Source: Nitrospirae bacterium MYbin6
GTDB taxonomy: Bacteria > Nitrospirota > Thermodesulfovibrionia > Thermodesulfovibrionales > Magnetobacteriaceae
Direction: 5' to 3'
Assembly: GCA_002753305.1 (NCBI GenBank)
Contig: PEAC01000001.1
Span: 34,116 to 98,115, forward strand
DNA: 64,000 bases
Part shown: piece after piece, positions 53,627 to 62,562 of the stretch
Numbering within the stretch: the stretch's first letter is position 1
Layout of the letters: every line of letters begins with the position of its first letter
The notes under the pieces: generated by a model
Seen by the model: only the letters and a program-made list of their open reading frames with translations
Database searches by the model: none
Told to the model about the DNA's origin: nothing
Position numbers and translations under genes: made by a program

Positions 53627-56026
53627 GTGAAGATTAGGACTAAATTACAGATTGGTGTGCTTATGGCTGCCGTTATTGTCATGATAGTAGGATTTATACT
53701 CTATTATGAAAGACTGCAAGACGAAGAAATAACCAACAGGAGTAAGATCTATGAGAAATTAGTCAAAGATGTCTTTGAGATGAACATATTAGTCTATGAT
53801 AGCTTACAACCACGGGTGGAGATAAAAGAACGGGTTAATACCCAATGGCAATCAAAATATAATTCGCTGTCAAATCTTTTACCTATGATAAAACCAAAAG
53901 ATACTAGTGGACAGGAGTTGCTTGTCGCCGTTATTGAAAATATCAATACTATCAATACGCTGTTTCATGAAATTAATAAATTAAAGGACGATAGAAAGAA
54001 TTTGGTAAAAAATGAAATTGCCATATCGCTGGAGACGGAGGCAAATTTAATTACCCAGGTAGTAGGCAGGTCACAGACGGTCGTTTCACTTGCTTCCCAA
54101 TTATACGATTTAAATCATAAGGATCTGCAAGCGGTTCATCATAAGGCACATCTGCTTATAATTGCGTCGATCGTATTTCTGACATTGTTTATGATAATGG
54201 CCGCTTATTTTGTCAACCAGGGAATCTCTAGACCCATCGTAGAAATCAGTAAGGGGATGCAGATTATAGGGGCGGGCAATCTGGATTATAAATTAGGCGT
54301 TATTGACGCCAGTGAGATTGGAGAAATTGCGGCTTTGCTTAACACGATGGCCCTGCAGTTGAAAGAAACAACCGTATCCCGCGATATGCTTGCCGCCGAG
54401 GTGAAAGAGCGTGAAAAGGTGGAGAAGGAACTTCAAAAAAGCAGCGGAAGGTTCATAAGGCTGTCACAGGCGACCACCGAGGCAATAGTTATATCGGAGA
54501 AAGGGATAATCATAGACACAAACGAACAAATGGGGGCAATATTCGGATATAAGACAGAAGAAATGACAGGCATGGCGGCAGCGGCCTTTGTCATACCTGA
54601 AGAGCGGCAGCGGATTAAGAATATCATGTCTACAGGATATGAACAACGCTATGAAACGACCGGCTTGAGAAAAGATGGGGCAACCATCGATTTATCCATA
54701 CATGGCAAGACATTAGTTTGCGAAGGGTCTCATATGAGAATCACATCCATAAGAGACATTACCGATTATAAAGCAAAAGAGAAAGGCTTGATTCAAGAAA
54801 AACTAGAGTGGAAAAAGACATTCGATAGTATCCCCGATTTGATAATGATTCTGGACGGCAATCACAAAATTATGAAGATGAATGAGACAATGGCCAATAG
54901 GTTAAAGATAACACCGGAAGAGGCCATAGGACAGACCTGTTGTGAAGTCGTTCACGCAACCGATAAACCTCTGGAGAATTGCCCTCATAAACAATTGCTT
55001 GAAGACGGCTTAGAGCATACTATCGAGACGTATGAGGGACGGTTAAGCGGGTATTTCATGGTAACTACATCACCTTTATATACCCCGGATGGCACACTTT
55101 ACGGCTCCGTTCATATCGCAAGGGACATCAGCCACATTAAGCACATACAAAACGAGTTGTTTGAAGAAAATGAAAAGAACAAGGCCATAACCATAGAACT
55201 CGAGATATTAAATAAGAATCTTGAAGAGATCGTAAAAGATAAAGTTGAGGAAATACGGCACAATGAACAGCTTCTGATTCAACAGTCAAAGATGGCCGCC
55301 ATGGGTGAGATGATAGGGGCGATAGCTCATCAATGGAGGCAGCCGTTAAACAGCCTTTCTCTTGTGGTTCAGGACTTGAAAGACGCGCATCAATATGGAG
55401 AAATTGATGCCGATTATATCGATAATACTATAAATATTACAATGAATCAGGTTGATTTCATGTCAAAGACAATAGATTTATTCAGAAACTTTTTTAAACC
55501 GTCGAAAGAAAAAGAAACATTTGACTTAATCGAAGTCTCCGCGGATGTATTTTCATTGCTTTCATCACAGTTCAGGACCAACTCTATTGCTTACAGGATC
55601 ACATGCCATATTCATAACTTAACGTTCAGGGACCATTCAGAAGTAATACCATGCGATGGAACCGTAGTCACGACTTACAGAAATCATTTAGCCCATGTCT
55701 TGTTAAATATAATTAGTAACGCAAAAGATGCCATAATAGAAAGAAGAGAGAAGGGATTATTAACGGATGAGGGCATAGTAGCGGTCGATTGTTATAAAGA
55801 AGGCGGTACGCTGAAGGTTGAGATAAGCGACAACGGGGGCGGGATTCCCGAAGATGTAATCGATAAGATATTTGAGCCTTACTTTATGACTAAAGCGGAT
55901 AAAGGCACGGGAATTGGGCTTTATATGTCTAAAATAATCGTAGAAGATAATTTAGGCGGTAAGATATATGCAAAAAATACAGAGAATGGCTCTGTCTTTA
56001 CCATAGAGCTAAACAGTTCACAATGA
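53627..56026 (+). CDS. membrane HAMP-PAS-PAS sensor histidine kinase
   Basis: A 799-residue kinase starting at a GTG preceded by AGGAG. TM1 lies at about 8-28, a helical periplasmic domain at 29-178, TM2 at about 180-202, and HAMP at 203-255. Two PAS domains follow (about 275-385 and 395-505), the second with CCEVVHATDKPLENCPHKQ cysteines that could bind a metal or sense redox. After a coiled coil comes His568 (AHQWRQPL) and an HATPase domain (ISDNGGGIPE, GTGIGLYMSK). The periplasmic four-helix-like domain is a natural partner for the binding protein encoded 12 bases upstream. Its last 600 bases closely resemble those of the next two kinases. Confidence 0.94.
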   Translation: MKIRTKLQIGVLMAAVIVMIVGFILYYERLQDEEITNRSKIYEKLVKDVFEMNILVYDSLQPRVEIKERVNTQWQSKYNSLSNLLPMIKPKDTSGQELLVAVIENINTINTLFHEINKLKDDRKNLVKNEIAISLETEANLITQVVGRSQTVVSLASQLYDLNHKDLQAVHHKAHLLIIASIVFLTLFMIMAAYFVNQGISRPIVEISKGMQIIGAGNLDYKLGVIDASEIGEIAALLNTMALQLKETTVSRDMLAAEVKEREKVEKELQKSSGRFIRLSQATTEAIVISEKGIIIDTNEQMGAIFGYKTEEMTGMAAAAFVIPEERQRIKNIMSTGYEQRYETTGLRKDGATIDLSIHGKTLVCEGSHMRITSIRDITDYKAKEKGLIQEKLEWKKTFDSIPDLIMILDGNHKIMKMNETMANRLKITPEEAIGQTCCEVVHATDKPLENCPHKQLLEDGLEHTIETYEGRLSGYFMVTTSPLYTPDGTLYGSVHIARDISHIKHIQNELFEENEKNKAITIELEILNKNLEEIVKDKVEEIRHNEQLLIQQSKMAAMGEMIGAIAHQWRQPLNSLSLVVQDLKDAHQYGEIDADYIDNTINITMNQVDFMSKTIDLFRNFFKPSKEKETFDLIEVSADVFSLLSSQFRTNSIAYRITCHIHNLTFRDHSEVIPCDGTVVTTYRNHLAHVLLNIISNAKDAIIERREKGLLTDEGIVAVDCYKEGGTLKVEISDNGGGIPEDVIDKIFEPYFMTKADKGTGIGLYMSKIIVEDNLGGKIYAKNTENGSVFTIELNSSQ

Positions 56027-56069
56027 CAGTGGAGTTAACAAAAAAGGTATAATATGGAGATGTTTATTC

Positions 56070-58259
56070 ATGACAAATAAAGGGACGATTTTAGTTGTTG
56101 AAGATTCGATGATACAGGCAGAAGTCCTGAAACGCCTTCTCCAAAAGCACGACTACGGCGTTATTACCGCATCAAATGGCAGGCTTGGCCTGGAGCTTGC
56201 CTCAAGTACCAAGCCTGACCTTATAATAAGCGATGTTATTATGCCTGAGATGAATGGCTATGACCTTTGCCGGAAGATTAAGAGTAATAAGGATATCAAT
56301 CGAATACCGGTAATATTGCTTACCGAGCTGAAATCAGTTACGGACATAATAGAAGGATTGGAATCACTATCCGATGATTATATAACAAAGCCGTATAATG
56401 AGAAACATCTGATTTCTAAAATTGAATCATACATTAATACCACAATTCCATGCGATGATACAACAGACGTGGGGGAATTCGAGATAACTTATGAAGGGAC
56501 AACCCACCTGATTTCCTCAAATTATAAGAAAATATTCAATCTCCTTCTTGCCACTTATGACAACGTCATCCGTCAATATCAGGAAATCATGGATTCCAGA
56601 GAGACTCTTAAAAAACTTAACAACGAACTTGTCGAACAGACACACATAATTAAACAATCCGAGGAGATGTTTAAGTTTTTTGTTCAGACCGTACCAGACG
56701 TAATCTATAAAATTGATATCGATGGCAGATTTACCTTTATAAATAACAGCATCCGTAACTATGGATACGAGCCTGAGGAGCTGATAGGGGAGCATTTCAG
56801 TAAAATCCTCCAACAGGATGACGCAAAAAATATAACCAGAGCGGAGGTTCTACCTAATTTTACCGGAAAACACACCGGCACTTTAGAAGCGCCCAAGCTC
56901 TTTGACGAAAGAAGAAATGTTGACAGAAAAACTTCAGGCCTTGAGGTCAATCTGATGACAAAGAATCCTTATTTCCTAACCAAGCCAATCATTGCAGAGG
57001 TATCCAGTTATGGTATATATAAGTTCGACACAGACAAACACACCTCCGACCTTGACGGCACATTGGGTGTCATAAGATGCAAACAAGATGATTTTTTAGG
57101 TTCTGGTGGTATTATTAAAGATGTTACCGAGAAAAAACGTGTAGAGAAGGCGCTTTTTGAGTCGGAAAAGATATCACACGCGCTGATGGAAAACGCAAGC
57201 GATTCCATAGTGATAACCGATGCAGAGGGAAATCTACTGGATGCCAACAAAAAGACTGTTGAGTTGCTAGGATATAGCAAATCGGAACTTATTTATATGA
57301 AAATCACAGATATTCATCCTCAAGATGAGCTTGAGAGGGTTCTTGCCGCTTTTCAAGAATCTGTCGGAAAAGAGTTTCATCATTTCATAGAAACGAAGGT
57401 ATTGAGAAAAGACAGTACTACAATTTCAGTTGAAATCTCCGCCAGCCAGATAGTGATTAATGGTAAAATACTTATGCAGGGGATATTTCGTGATATAACA
57501 GAGCGTAAGCTGACACAAGAGAGGCTTCATAGACAAGAACAGATGTTGATTCATCAATCAAAAATGGCGGCAATGGGAGAGATGATAGGATTAATCGCGC
57601 ACCAATGGAGGCAGCCTCTGAATGCCATAGGGTTAATGGTGCAGGATATAAAAGAATCTTATGACTATGGTGAACTTGACGAGAAGTATATTAAATATGT
57701 TGTTGATACGACAATGGATCAAGTTAACTTCATGTCAAAAACGATAGACGATTTCAGAAACTTCATCAAACCATCAAAAGAGAAAGTACGATTTGATGTT
57801 ATATCTACCATAGAGAGATTAATCTCGATGTTTGCACTGTTGTATAAAAAAAGCGGTATTGGCATTTCCATAAAAGCAGGGCATGATACAATGCTGTTTA
57901 CAGAGGGGTACCCAAATGAATTTAATCAGGTAATACTTAACATCCTGAACAACTCACGAGATGCTATAATAGATAGAAGAAAGAAGGAATTGTTAACGGA
58001 TGAAGGCATAATAGTGATTAATTGTTATAGAGAAGACACTACACTGAAGGTTGAGATAAGCGACAATGGGGGCGGGATTTCCGAAGAGGTAATCGATAAG
58101 ATCTTTGAGTCTTACTTTACCACTAAAGCGGATAGTGGCACGGGGATTGGGCTTTATCTGTCTAAGGTAATCATAGAAGACAATTTAGGCGGTAAGATAT
58201 ATGTAAAAAATACGGGAAGCGGCTCCGCCTTTACTATAGAGTTAAACAGTTCACCATAA
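56070..58259 (+). CDS. REC-PAS-PAS hybrid histidine kinase
   Basis: A 729-residue cytoplasmic kinase with an N-terminal receiver domain (phosphorylatable Asp55 in LIISDVIMPEMNG). Two PAS domains follow (about 205-365 with an insert containing FDERRNVDRKTSGLEV, and 370-485), then His511 in AHQWRQPLN and an HATPase domain (ISDNGGGISE, GTGIGLYLSK). A receiver in front of sensory domains suggests that another kinase of this block phosphorylates it, making a relay. TATAAT at 56048-56053 just upstream may be an internal promoter. The kinase core is nearly the same as in the kinases on either side. Confidence 0.94.
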   Translation: MTNKGTILVVEDSMIQAEVLKRLLQKHDYGVITASNGRLGLELASSTKPDLIISDVIMPEMNGYDLCRKIKSNKDINRIPVILLTELKSVTDIIEGLESLSDDYITKPYNEKHLISKIESYINTTIPCDDTTDVGEFEITYEGTTHLISSNYKKIFNLLLATYDNVIRQYQEIMDSRETLKKLNNELVEQTHIIKQSEEMFKFFVQTVPDVIYKIDIDGRFTFINNSIRNYGYEPEELIGEHFSKILQQDDAKNITRAEVLPNFTGKHTGTLEAPKLFDERRNVDRKTSGLEVNLMTKNPYFLTKPIIAEVSSYGIYKFDTDKHTSDLDGTLGVIRCKQDDFLGSGGIIKDVTEKKRVEKALFESEKISHALMENASDSIVITDAEGNLLDANKKTVELLGYSKSELIYMKITDIHPQDELERVLAAFQESVGKEFHHFIETKVLRKDSTTISVEISASQIVINGKILMQGIFRDITERKLTQERLHRQEQMLIHQSKMAAMGEMIGLIAHQWRQPLNAIGLMVQDIKESYDYGELDEKYIKYVVDTTMDQVNFMSKTIDDFRNFIKPSKEKVRFDVISTIERLISMFALLYKKSGIGISIKAGHDTMLFTEGYPNEFNQVILNILNNSRDAIIDRRKKELLTDEGIIVINCYREDTTLKVEISDNGGGISEEVIDKIFESYFTTKADSGTGIGLYLSKVIIEDNLGGKIYVKNTGSGSAFTIELNSSP

Positions 58260-58281
58260 ACCATGGGAGAGATATAATCAT

Positions 58282-60879
58282 ATGCCATATGAAGGCGGCC
58301 CAGCATTAAGGCAGGCAGTAGGAGAAGGGCAGTTAAGGGACATCCAGGACTCCTACATGCAGTATTTAGAGTCGTCCGCCGCGATATATGAGATAAACGG
58401 GGATTATGCCGTAAGCCTCTTCGCGTCGCGCTGGTGTGATTTTCTTAATAAGGCCTCAAGGGGGTTGTGCGGCGATGTCTCAGACGATGAGGCACTGAAA
58501 TCCGGCAGATGGATATGCCATGAGGACTGCTGGGCAACGAGCCGTAAGAGTATGCTTGATAAAAGGCCCTTTGAAATGGAGTGTTCCGGCGGGATTGTCA
58601 TATACGCCGCTCCAATCATAGCAGATGATATAGTAATAGGGTCAAATAACGCGGGTATTTCAAACCCGCCTGCCGACGAGAAAAAAATCGCCGAAATTGC
58701 TGATAAATATAAGGTATCCCCTGATGAATTACTTAATATAGCAGGGGAATACACGCCCAGGCCGGAATATGTATTTAACGCATCCAGAAAACACATACAA
58801 ATAGCCGCTAACACAATCGCAAATATTTTTTTACGCAATCAGGAAAAGGAAGAGCTAAAAGCGCATAAAGAACAAATAGCTGAACTGTTAAAAGAACGAA
58901 CTGCAAAGTTTCGGTCTGAAATAGATGAACAATCAAACCTAATCAAGCTGATTACCGAAAACATCTCCGAGGTCTTTTGGGTTGCCGACTATGAAATCAG
59001 GAAAATACTATATATCAGCCCTGCTTATGAGGAGATTTGGGGGCACACCTGCAAGAACCTGTATGATAACCCTCGTTCCTTCATTGACGCGATACATCCG
59101 GAGGATAAAGGGCGTGTGATTGCCGATTTGGAGGTTCAGAAGAAAGGATTACCGTTCAGCCATGAATACCGGATTATTCGTCCCGACGGGTCAACGCGAT
59201 GGATTTGGGACAGGGGATTTCCTGACAAAAGCAAAGGCTTAACCATTTACGTTGGTATTGCAGAGGATATCACCGAACGAAAGCTCCTGGAATATTCGCT
59301 GATAATGGAAAGAAATAAGCTCAAGGCCATGTTAGACGCCATTGAAGATGGTGTAAGCATTCGGGACTTGGAATATAACATTACTTACCAGAGTGAAACA
59401 ATCAACTCTATATTTGGCAATCGTCTGGGAGAGAAATGCTTCCATGTTTATGAAAATAATGATAAGGTTTGCGAAGGATGTCCCGTTGAGATGTCATATA
59501 AAGACGGGAAGTCACATTCTTCGATTAGAAAAGTCGTTACGCCCGAAGGAGGAATCAAATATTACGAAACTACGGCAAACCCAATCAAGGATGCTGGAGG
59601 AAATATCGTCTCATGTTTAGAGATTGCAAAGGATATTACCACCAAACGCATGGCAGAGGAGGCTCTGGAGGCATCGGAGGAAAAGTATAGAAACCTGTTA
59701 GATGATGCTGTAGATGCCATTTTGATTGCCGATGTTAATGGATATTTTATAGATGTAAACAAAAAGGCAGAGGAATTGTTTGGAATTACAAAAGATGAAA
59801 TTACTGGCATGCATTACACAGCCATGATACTGGAGAAAGATGTAGAGAGGGCTCAGTATGCCTTTAATAACATGATAAACAATGGTTTTACAGCACTGTT
59901 AAACATACAGATAAAGAGTGTGGACAGTTCTCTTATCCCCGTCGATATAAATGCCAGGGTAATAGAATATGGCGGCAAGAAGGTTGTTCAGGGGATATTC
60001 AGGGATATCAGGGAACGTATAGAGCTGGAATCAGATCTAAAATTAAAGACCGAGATGCTCAGTGAACTAAACTTTAACCTCACAGTCCTTGTTAATAACA
60101 AAGTGGAAGAAATAAGACGTAAAGACCAAATTCTCTTCCAGCAGTCAAAGATGGCAGCTATGGGTGAGATGATAGGGGCGATAGCGCACCAATGGAGACA
60201 GCCGTTGAACACCCTTGGCCTTGCGATTCAGGACATAAAAGACGCTTATGAATATGGAGAAATCAATGCCGGTTATATTGATAATATCGTCAAGACTACG
60301 ATGAACCAAGTCGATTTTATGTCAAATACGATAGATGTATTCAGGAACTTTTTTAAGCCGTCGAAAGAAAAGGAGACATTCGATGTAATCGGTGTTTCCT
60401 CGGAGGCGTTTTCTATGCTTTCGTCTCAGCTCAAAACCAACTCAATTGCCTACAGAATCTCATGCCATGTTCATAATAAGACATTCAGGGATTACTCCGA
60501 GGTAATACCATGCGATGCCACTGTAATTACGACGTATAAAAACCAATTGGCCCATGTATTGTTAAACCTGATAAATAACGCCAAAGACGCGATTATGGAA
60601 AGGCAGGAGAAGGGGTTGTTAAGGACTAATGGCATGGTAGCGGTCGACTGCTATAGTGATGGAAAAACCCTGAAAGTTGAGATAAGCGACAATGGAGGCG
60701 GGATCCCGGAAGACATAATCGGCAAGATCTTCGAACAATACTTTACCACCAAGTCTGACAAAGGCACGGGGCTTGGGCTTTACATGTCCAGGGTAATAGT
60801 AGAGGAGAGCCTGGGCGGTAAATTATATGCTGAAAACAGGGACGGCGGTTCCGTCTTTACCATAGAATTATATGTATAA
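58282..60879 (+). CDS. PocR-PAS sensor histidine kinase
   Basis: An 865-residue cytoplasmic kinase. Residues about 15-190 form a PocR sensory domain (CxxxC-type features in ASRWCDFLNKAS ... GRWICHEDCWATSRKSM, then YAAPIIADDIVIGSNNAG), a fold known to bind small hydrocarbon derivatives in regulators such as PocR. Three PAS domains follow (about 215-330, 335-450 and 460-580), then a coiled coil, His636 in AHQWRQPLN and an HATPase domain (ISDNGGGIPE, GTGLGLYMSR). The combination points to sensing of a metabolic ligand plus redox or light-type PAS inputs. The response regulator gene follows 28-46 bases downstream. Confidence 0.94.
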   Translation: MPYEGGPALRQAVGEGQLRDIQDSYMQYLESSAAIYEINGDYAVSLFASRWCDFLNKASRGLCGDVSDDEALKSGRWICHEDCWATSRKSMLDKRPFEMECSGGIVIYAAPIIADDIVIGSNNAGISNPPADEKKIAEIADKYKVSPDELLNIAGEYTPRPEYVFNASRKHIQIAANTIANIFLRNQEKEELKAHKEQIAELLKERTAKFRSEIDEQSNLIKLITENISEVFWVADYEIRKILYISPAYEEIWGHTCKNLYDNPRSFIDAIHPEDKGRVIADLEVQKKGLPFSHEYRIIRPDGSTRWIWDRGFPDKSKGLTIYVGIAEDITERKLLEYSLIMERNKLKAMLDAIEDGVSIRDLEYNITYQSETINSIFGNRLGEKCFHVYENNDKVCEGCPVEMSYKDGKSHSSIRKVVTPEGGIKYYETTANPIKDAGGNIVSCLEIAKDITTKRMAEEALEASEEKYRNLLDDAVDAILIADVNGYFIDVNKKAEELFGITKDEITGMHYTAMILEKDVERAQYAFNNMINNGFTALLNIQIKSVDSSLIPVDINARVIEYGGKKVVQGIFRDIRERIELESDLKLKTEMLSELNFNLTVLVNNKVEEIRRKDQILFQQSKMAAMGEMIGAIAHQWRQPLNTLGLAIQDIKDAYEYGEINAGYIDNIVKTTMNQVDFMSNTIDVFRNFFKPSKEKETFDVIGVSSEAFSMLSSQLKTNSIAYRISCHVHNKTFRDYSEVIPCDATVITTYKNQLAHVLLNLINNAKDAIMERQEKGLLRTNGMVAVDCYSDGKTLKVEISDNGGGIPEDIIGKIFEQYFTTKSDKGTGLGLYMSRVIVEESLGGKLYAENRDGGSVFTIELYV

Positions 60880-60925
60880 TTATTTTACGGTTAAGGTATA
60901 ATATCTGATGCTTGGAGATAAAGAA

Positions 60926-61306
60926 ATGCTCAAGCGATTGAGTATCCTATATGTAGACGATGACGAGGCAATCAGAAACGTCATGAGGATAATGTTACGG
61001 AGACGCTTCGGTGATGTGTATATAGCAAGCAACGGCAAAGAAGGCTTTGATCTATACATAAACTATGAGCCCGACATGGTTGTGACGGACAACGAAATGC
61101 CGGTAATGAACGGCGCCACCCTGATAGCTAAGATCCATGAGAGAAATAAAGAGCAGCCGATTATAATGACAAAATCCTTTTCCGACGATGAACGCACGAT
61201 GAATTGCAAGGTATGCGCCAACGTCATAAAGCCCATAGACGCCGAAAAGCTGATAGAGGCGATATGCTACTGCATGGGGATGCGGCAGGGCGGAAAATTT
61301 ACTTAA
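60926..61306 (+). CDS. receiver-only response regulator
   Basis: A protein of 126 residues (132 if the ATG at 60908 is used); I prefer 60926 because GGAG lies 8 bases upstream. It has the acidic pocket ILYVDDDEA, phosphoacceptor Asp in VVTDNEMPVMNG (Asp61 in the longer numbering), the switch position IIMTKSF and the conserved Lys in VIKPIDAEKL. There is no output domain, so it acts by protein contact or as a phosphate shuttle. It is the obvious partner for the preceding kinases. TATAAT at 60897-60902 precedes it. Confidence 0.92.
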   Translation: MLKRLSILYVDDDEAIRNVMRIMLRRRFGDVYIASNGKEGFDLYINYEPDMVVTDNEMPVMNGATLIAKIHERNKEQPIIMTKSFSDDERTMNCKVCANVIKPIDAEKLIEAICYCMGMRQGGKFT

Positions 61307-61340
61307 TACTGTAATTGTAATTATTGATGGAGGAGAAATC

Positions 61341-61568
61341 ATGGCAAAGCCAAAAGTATCAGACAATCCTGTTATAGCGTCAGTTGCAAAGGAACTGATA
61401 ACAAGAGAGTTAGAACAGGTGCCGGAGGCTTATATCGGTGAGATTCTGGATTTTATTCGCTTCCTGAAGGCAAAGAATGGCAGTATTGCCATTGCCCTGG
61501 CAAGTGAATCTTCGCTCGGCAAGGATTGGCTTCGCCCCGAAGAGGATGACGCATGGCGAAGTTTGTAA
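61341..61568 (+). CDS. DUF2281-type antitoxin
   Basis: A 75-residue protein with the DUF2281 pattern: LEQVPEAYIGEILDFIRFLKAK, then SLGKDWLRPEEDDAWRSL, the C-terminal toxin-neutralising tail common in this family. GGAGGAG precedes the ATG. The toxin gene overlaps its 3' end in the normal way but is reduced to a stub. Confidence 0.8.
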   Translation: MAKPKVSDNPVIASVAKELITRELEQVPEAYIGEILDFIRFLKAKNGSIAIALASESSLGKDWLRPEEDDAWRSL

Positions 61569-61636
61569 AAGGCGATGTCGTAGTTGTACCATTGAGATGT
61601 AATGCTGCCTGGTGGCAGCTTCCAAATATTGGGTGA
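61553..61636 (+). pseudogene. MazF/PemK-like toxin stub
   Basis: The ATG at 61553 overlaps the antitoxin stop and opens MAKFVKGDVVVVPL, the standard start of MazF/PemK-type RNase toxins. It then departs into RCNAAWWQLPNIG and stops after 27 codons. The departure coincides with the hairpin GCTGCC-TGGT-GGCAGC (61603-61618), which may be the scar of an insertion or deletion. No further toxin sequence is found downstream. Confidence 0.65.
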
Positions 61637-61699
61637 AGGCAGGGCCGTTGACAATAAAGAGTGGAGTATCACATAATATGACCAGGAGGGAATCGAAAC

Positions 61700-62011
61700 A
61701 TGACGGCTTCTATAGATTTCAACTTGCCAGTAAAGTTCAAACAGAAAAAAGGTATTGTCATAGCCTCTTGTCCTGTCCTTGATGTTGTCACACAAGGGGA
61801 AACCATAGAGGAGGCACGTAAGAACATTAAAGAAGCTGTAGGATTATTTATATCAACATGTTTTGAGTGTGGTACTCTTGAGGCAGTGCTTAAAGAATGC
61901 GGGTTTAAGGCTGCAAAGAAAGAGACCAGAAATCATAGTCAAGTAGATACGATTGTGGTTCAGATACCATTCACAGTCAAAAGTCGTAACCAATCAGTAT
62001 GCCACGCCTAA
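61700..62011 (+). CDS. hicB: HicB-type antitoxin
   Basis: A 103-residue protein with the HicB fold: KFKQKKGIVIASCPVLDVVTQGETIEEARKNIKEAVGLFI is the typical degenerate RNase-H-like antitoxin core. A C-terminal tail with no clear DNA-binding helix follows. AGGAGGG precedes the ATG. It overlaps hicA by 13 bases. Here the antitoxin gene comes first, the less common order for this family. Confidence 0.88.
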   Translation: MTASIDFNLPVKFKQKKGIVIASCPVLDVVTQGETIEEARKNIKEAVGLFISTCFECGTLEAVLKECGFKAAKKETRNHSQVDTIVVQIPFTVKSRNQSVCHA

Positions 62012-62241
62012 CACCAGTAAATTGGAAAATCCTTGAGTGCATCTTTATCAATGATGGTTTTATCTTTTATAGGCAGGACGGTTCGCACAGAGCATACATA
62101 AAAACCGGCATTTTGAGGACAGTGGTAATTCCAACATATAAAAATATTGGCATAGACATAATACAAAACAACATGAGAACAGCCAGGATGACAAGGGACA
62201 GATATTTTGAGTTGTTAAATCGTTGCAAGAATAGAGATTAA
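61999..62241 (+). CDS. hicA: HicA-type mRNA interferase toxin
   Basis: An 80-residue double-stranded-RNA-binding-like toxin that blocks translation by cutting mRNA. The catalytic histidine is in GFIFYRQDGSHRAYI, followed by VVIPTYKNIGIDIIQNNM, a strong match to the HicA pattern. It looks intact. Its last six codons and stop lie within a 58-base repeat that recurs 140 bases downstream. Confidence 0.88.
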   Translation: MPRLTPVNWKILECIFINDGFIFYRQDGSHRAYIKTGILRTVVIPTYKNIGIDIIQNNMRTARMTRDRYFELLNRCKNRD

Positions 62242-62276
62242 TGACTCTTCCTTCACCCGGGCTGGCTGAAGGCCTC
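62219..62276 (+). repeat. 58-bp direct repeat, copy 1 (hicA 3' end)
   Basis: Exact copy of 62359-62416. It contains the final codons of hicA (RCKNRD and stop) followed by a GC-rich stretch CTTCACCCGGGCTGGCTGAAG, which can form a weak hairpin. Confidence 0.97.
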
Positions 62277-62358
62277 AGCAATTCTCAATGAACGGAAATA
62301 TCTTTAAAAATTGAGTGGTTACAATCTTTTAAGAATATATTTTTAGCGGTGTTCTTAC

Positions 62359-62416
62359 ATCGTTGCAAGAATAGAGATTAATGACTCTTCCTTCACCCGG
62401 GCTGGCTGAAGGCCTC
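62359..62416 (+). repeat. 58-bp direct repeat, copy 2
   Basis: Second exact copy, carrying an orphan hicA tail. The 82 bases between the copies are AT-rich with no gene. The two copies bound a possible recombination scar. The rest of the gap to 62562 holds the promoter below. Confidence 0.97.
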
Positions 62417-62423
62417 TAAATAT

Positions 62424-62452
62424 TTGACATATTTCCAGGTTTGTGATATAGT
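62424..62452 (+). promoter_or_regulatory. sigma-70 promoter for the glutamate synthase genes
   Basis: A perfect TTGACA (62424-62429), a 17-base spacer and TATAGT (62447-62452), about 110 bases upstream of the GATase start. It begins 8 bases after repeat copy 2, so the hicA tail duplication lies right at the promoter. Confidence 0.75.
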
Positions 62453-62562
62453 ACCGGACTTGTGGCTGATTTATAGTAGCCAGAGTCGAAAAATGCAGCT
62501 TAAACTGCAATAATTTTTTGATTATGGCAAAAAAATACGTGTAATATAGAGGGGTCATGTAA

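Noticed and set aside
62219..62416. Possible CRISPR array from the repeated 58-base unit
   Set aside because: Only two copies, an 82-base spacer, and the repeat contains the coding end of hicA. No cas genes are present.
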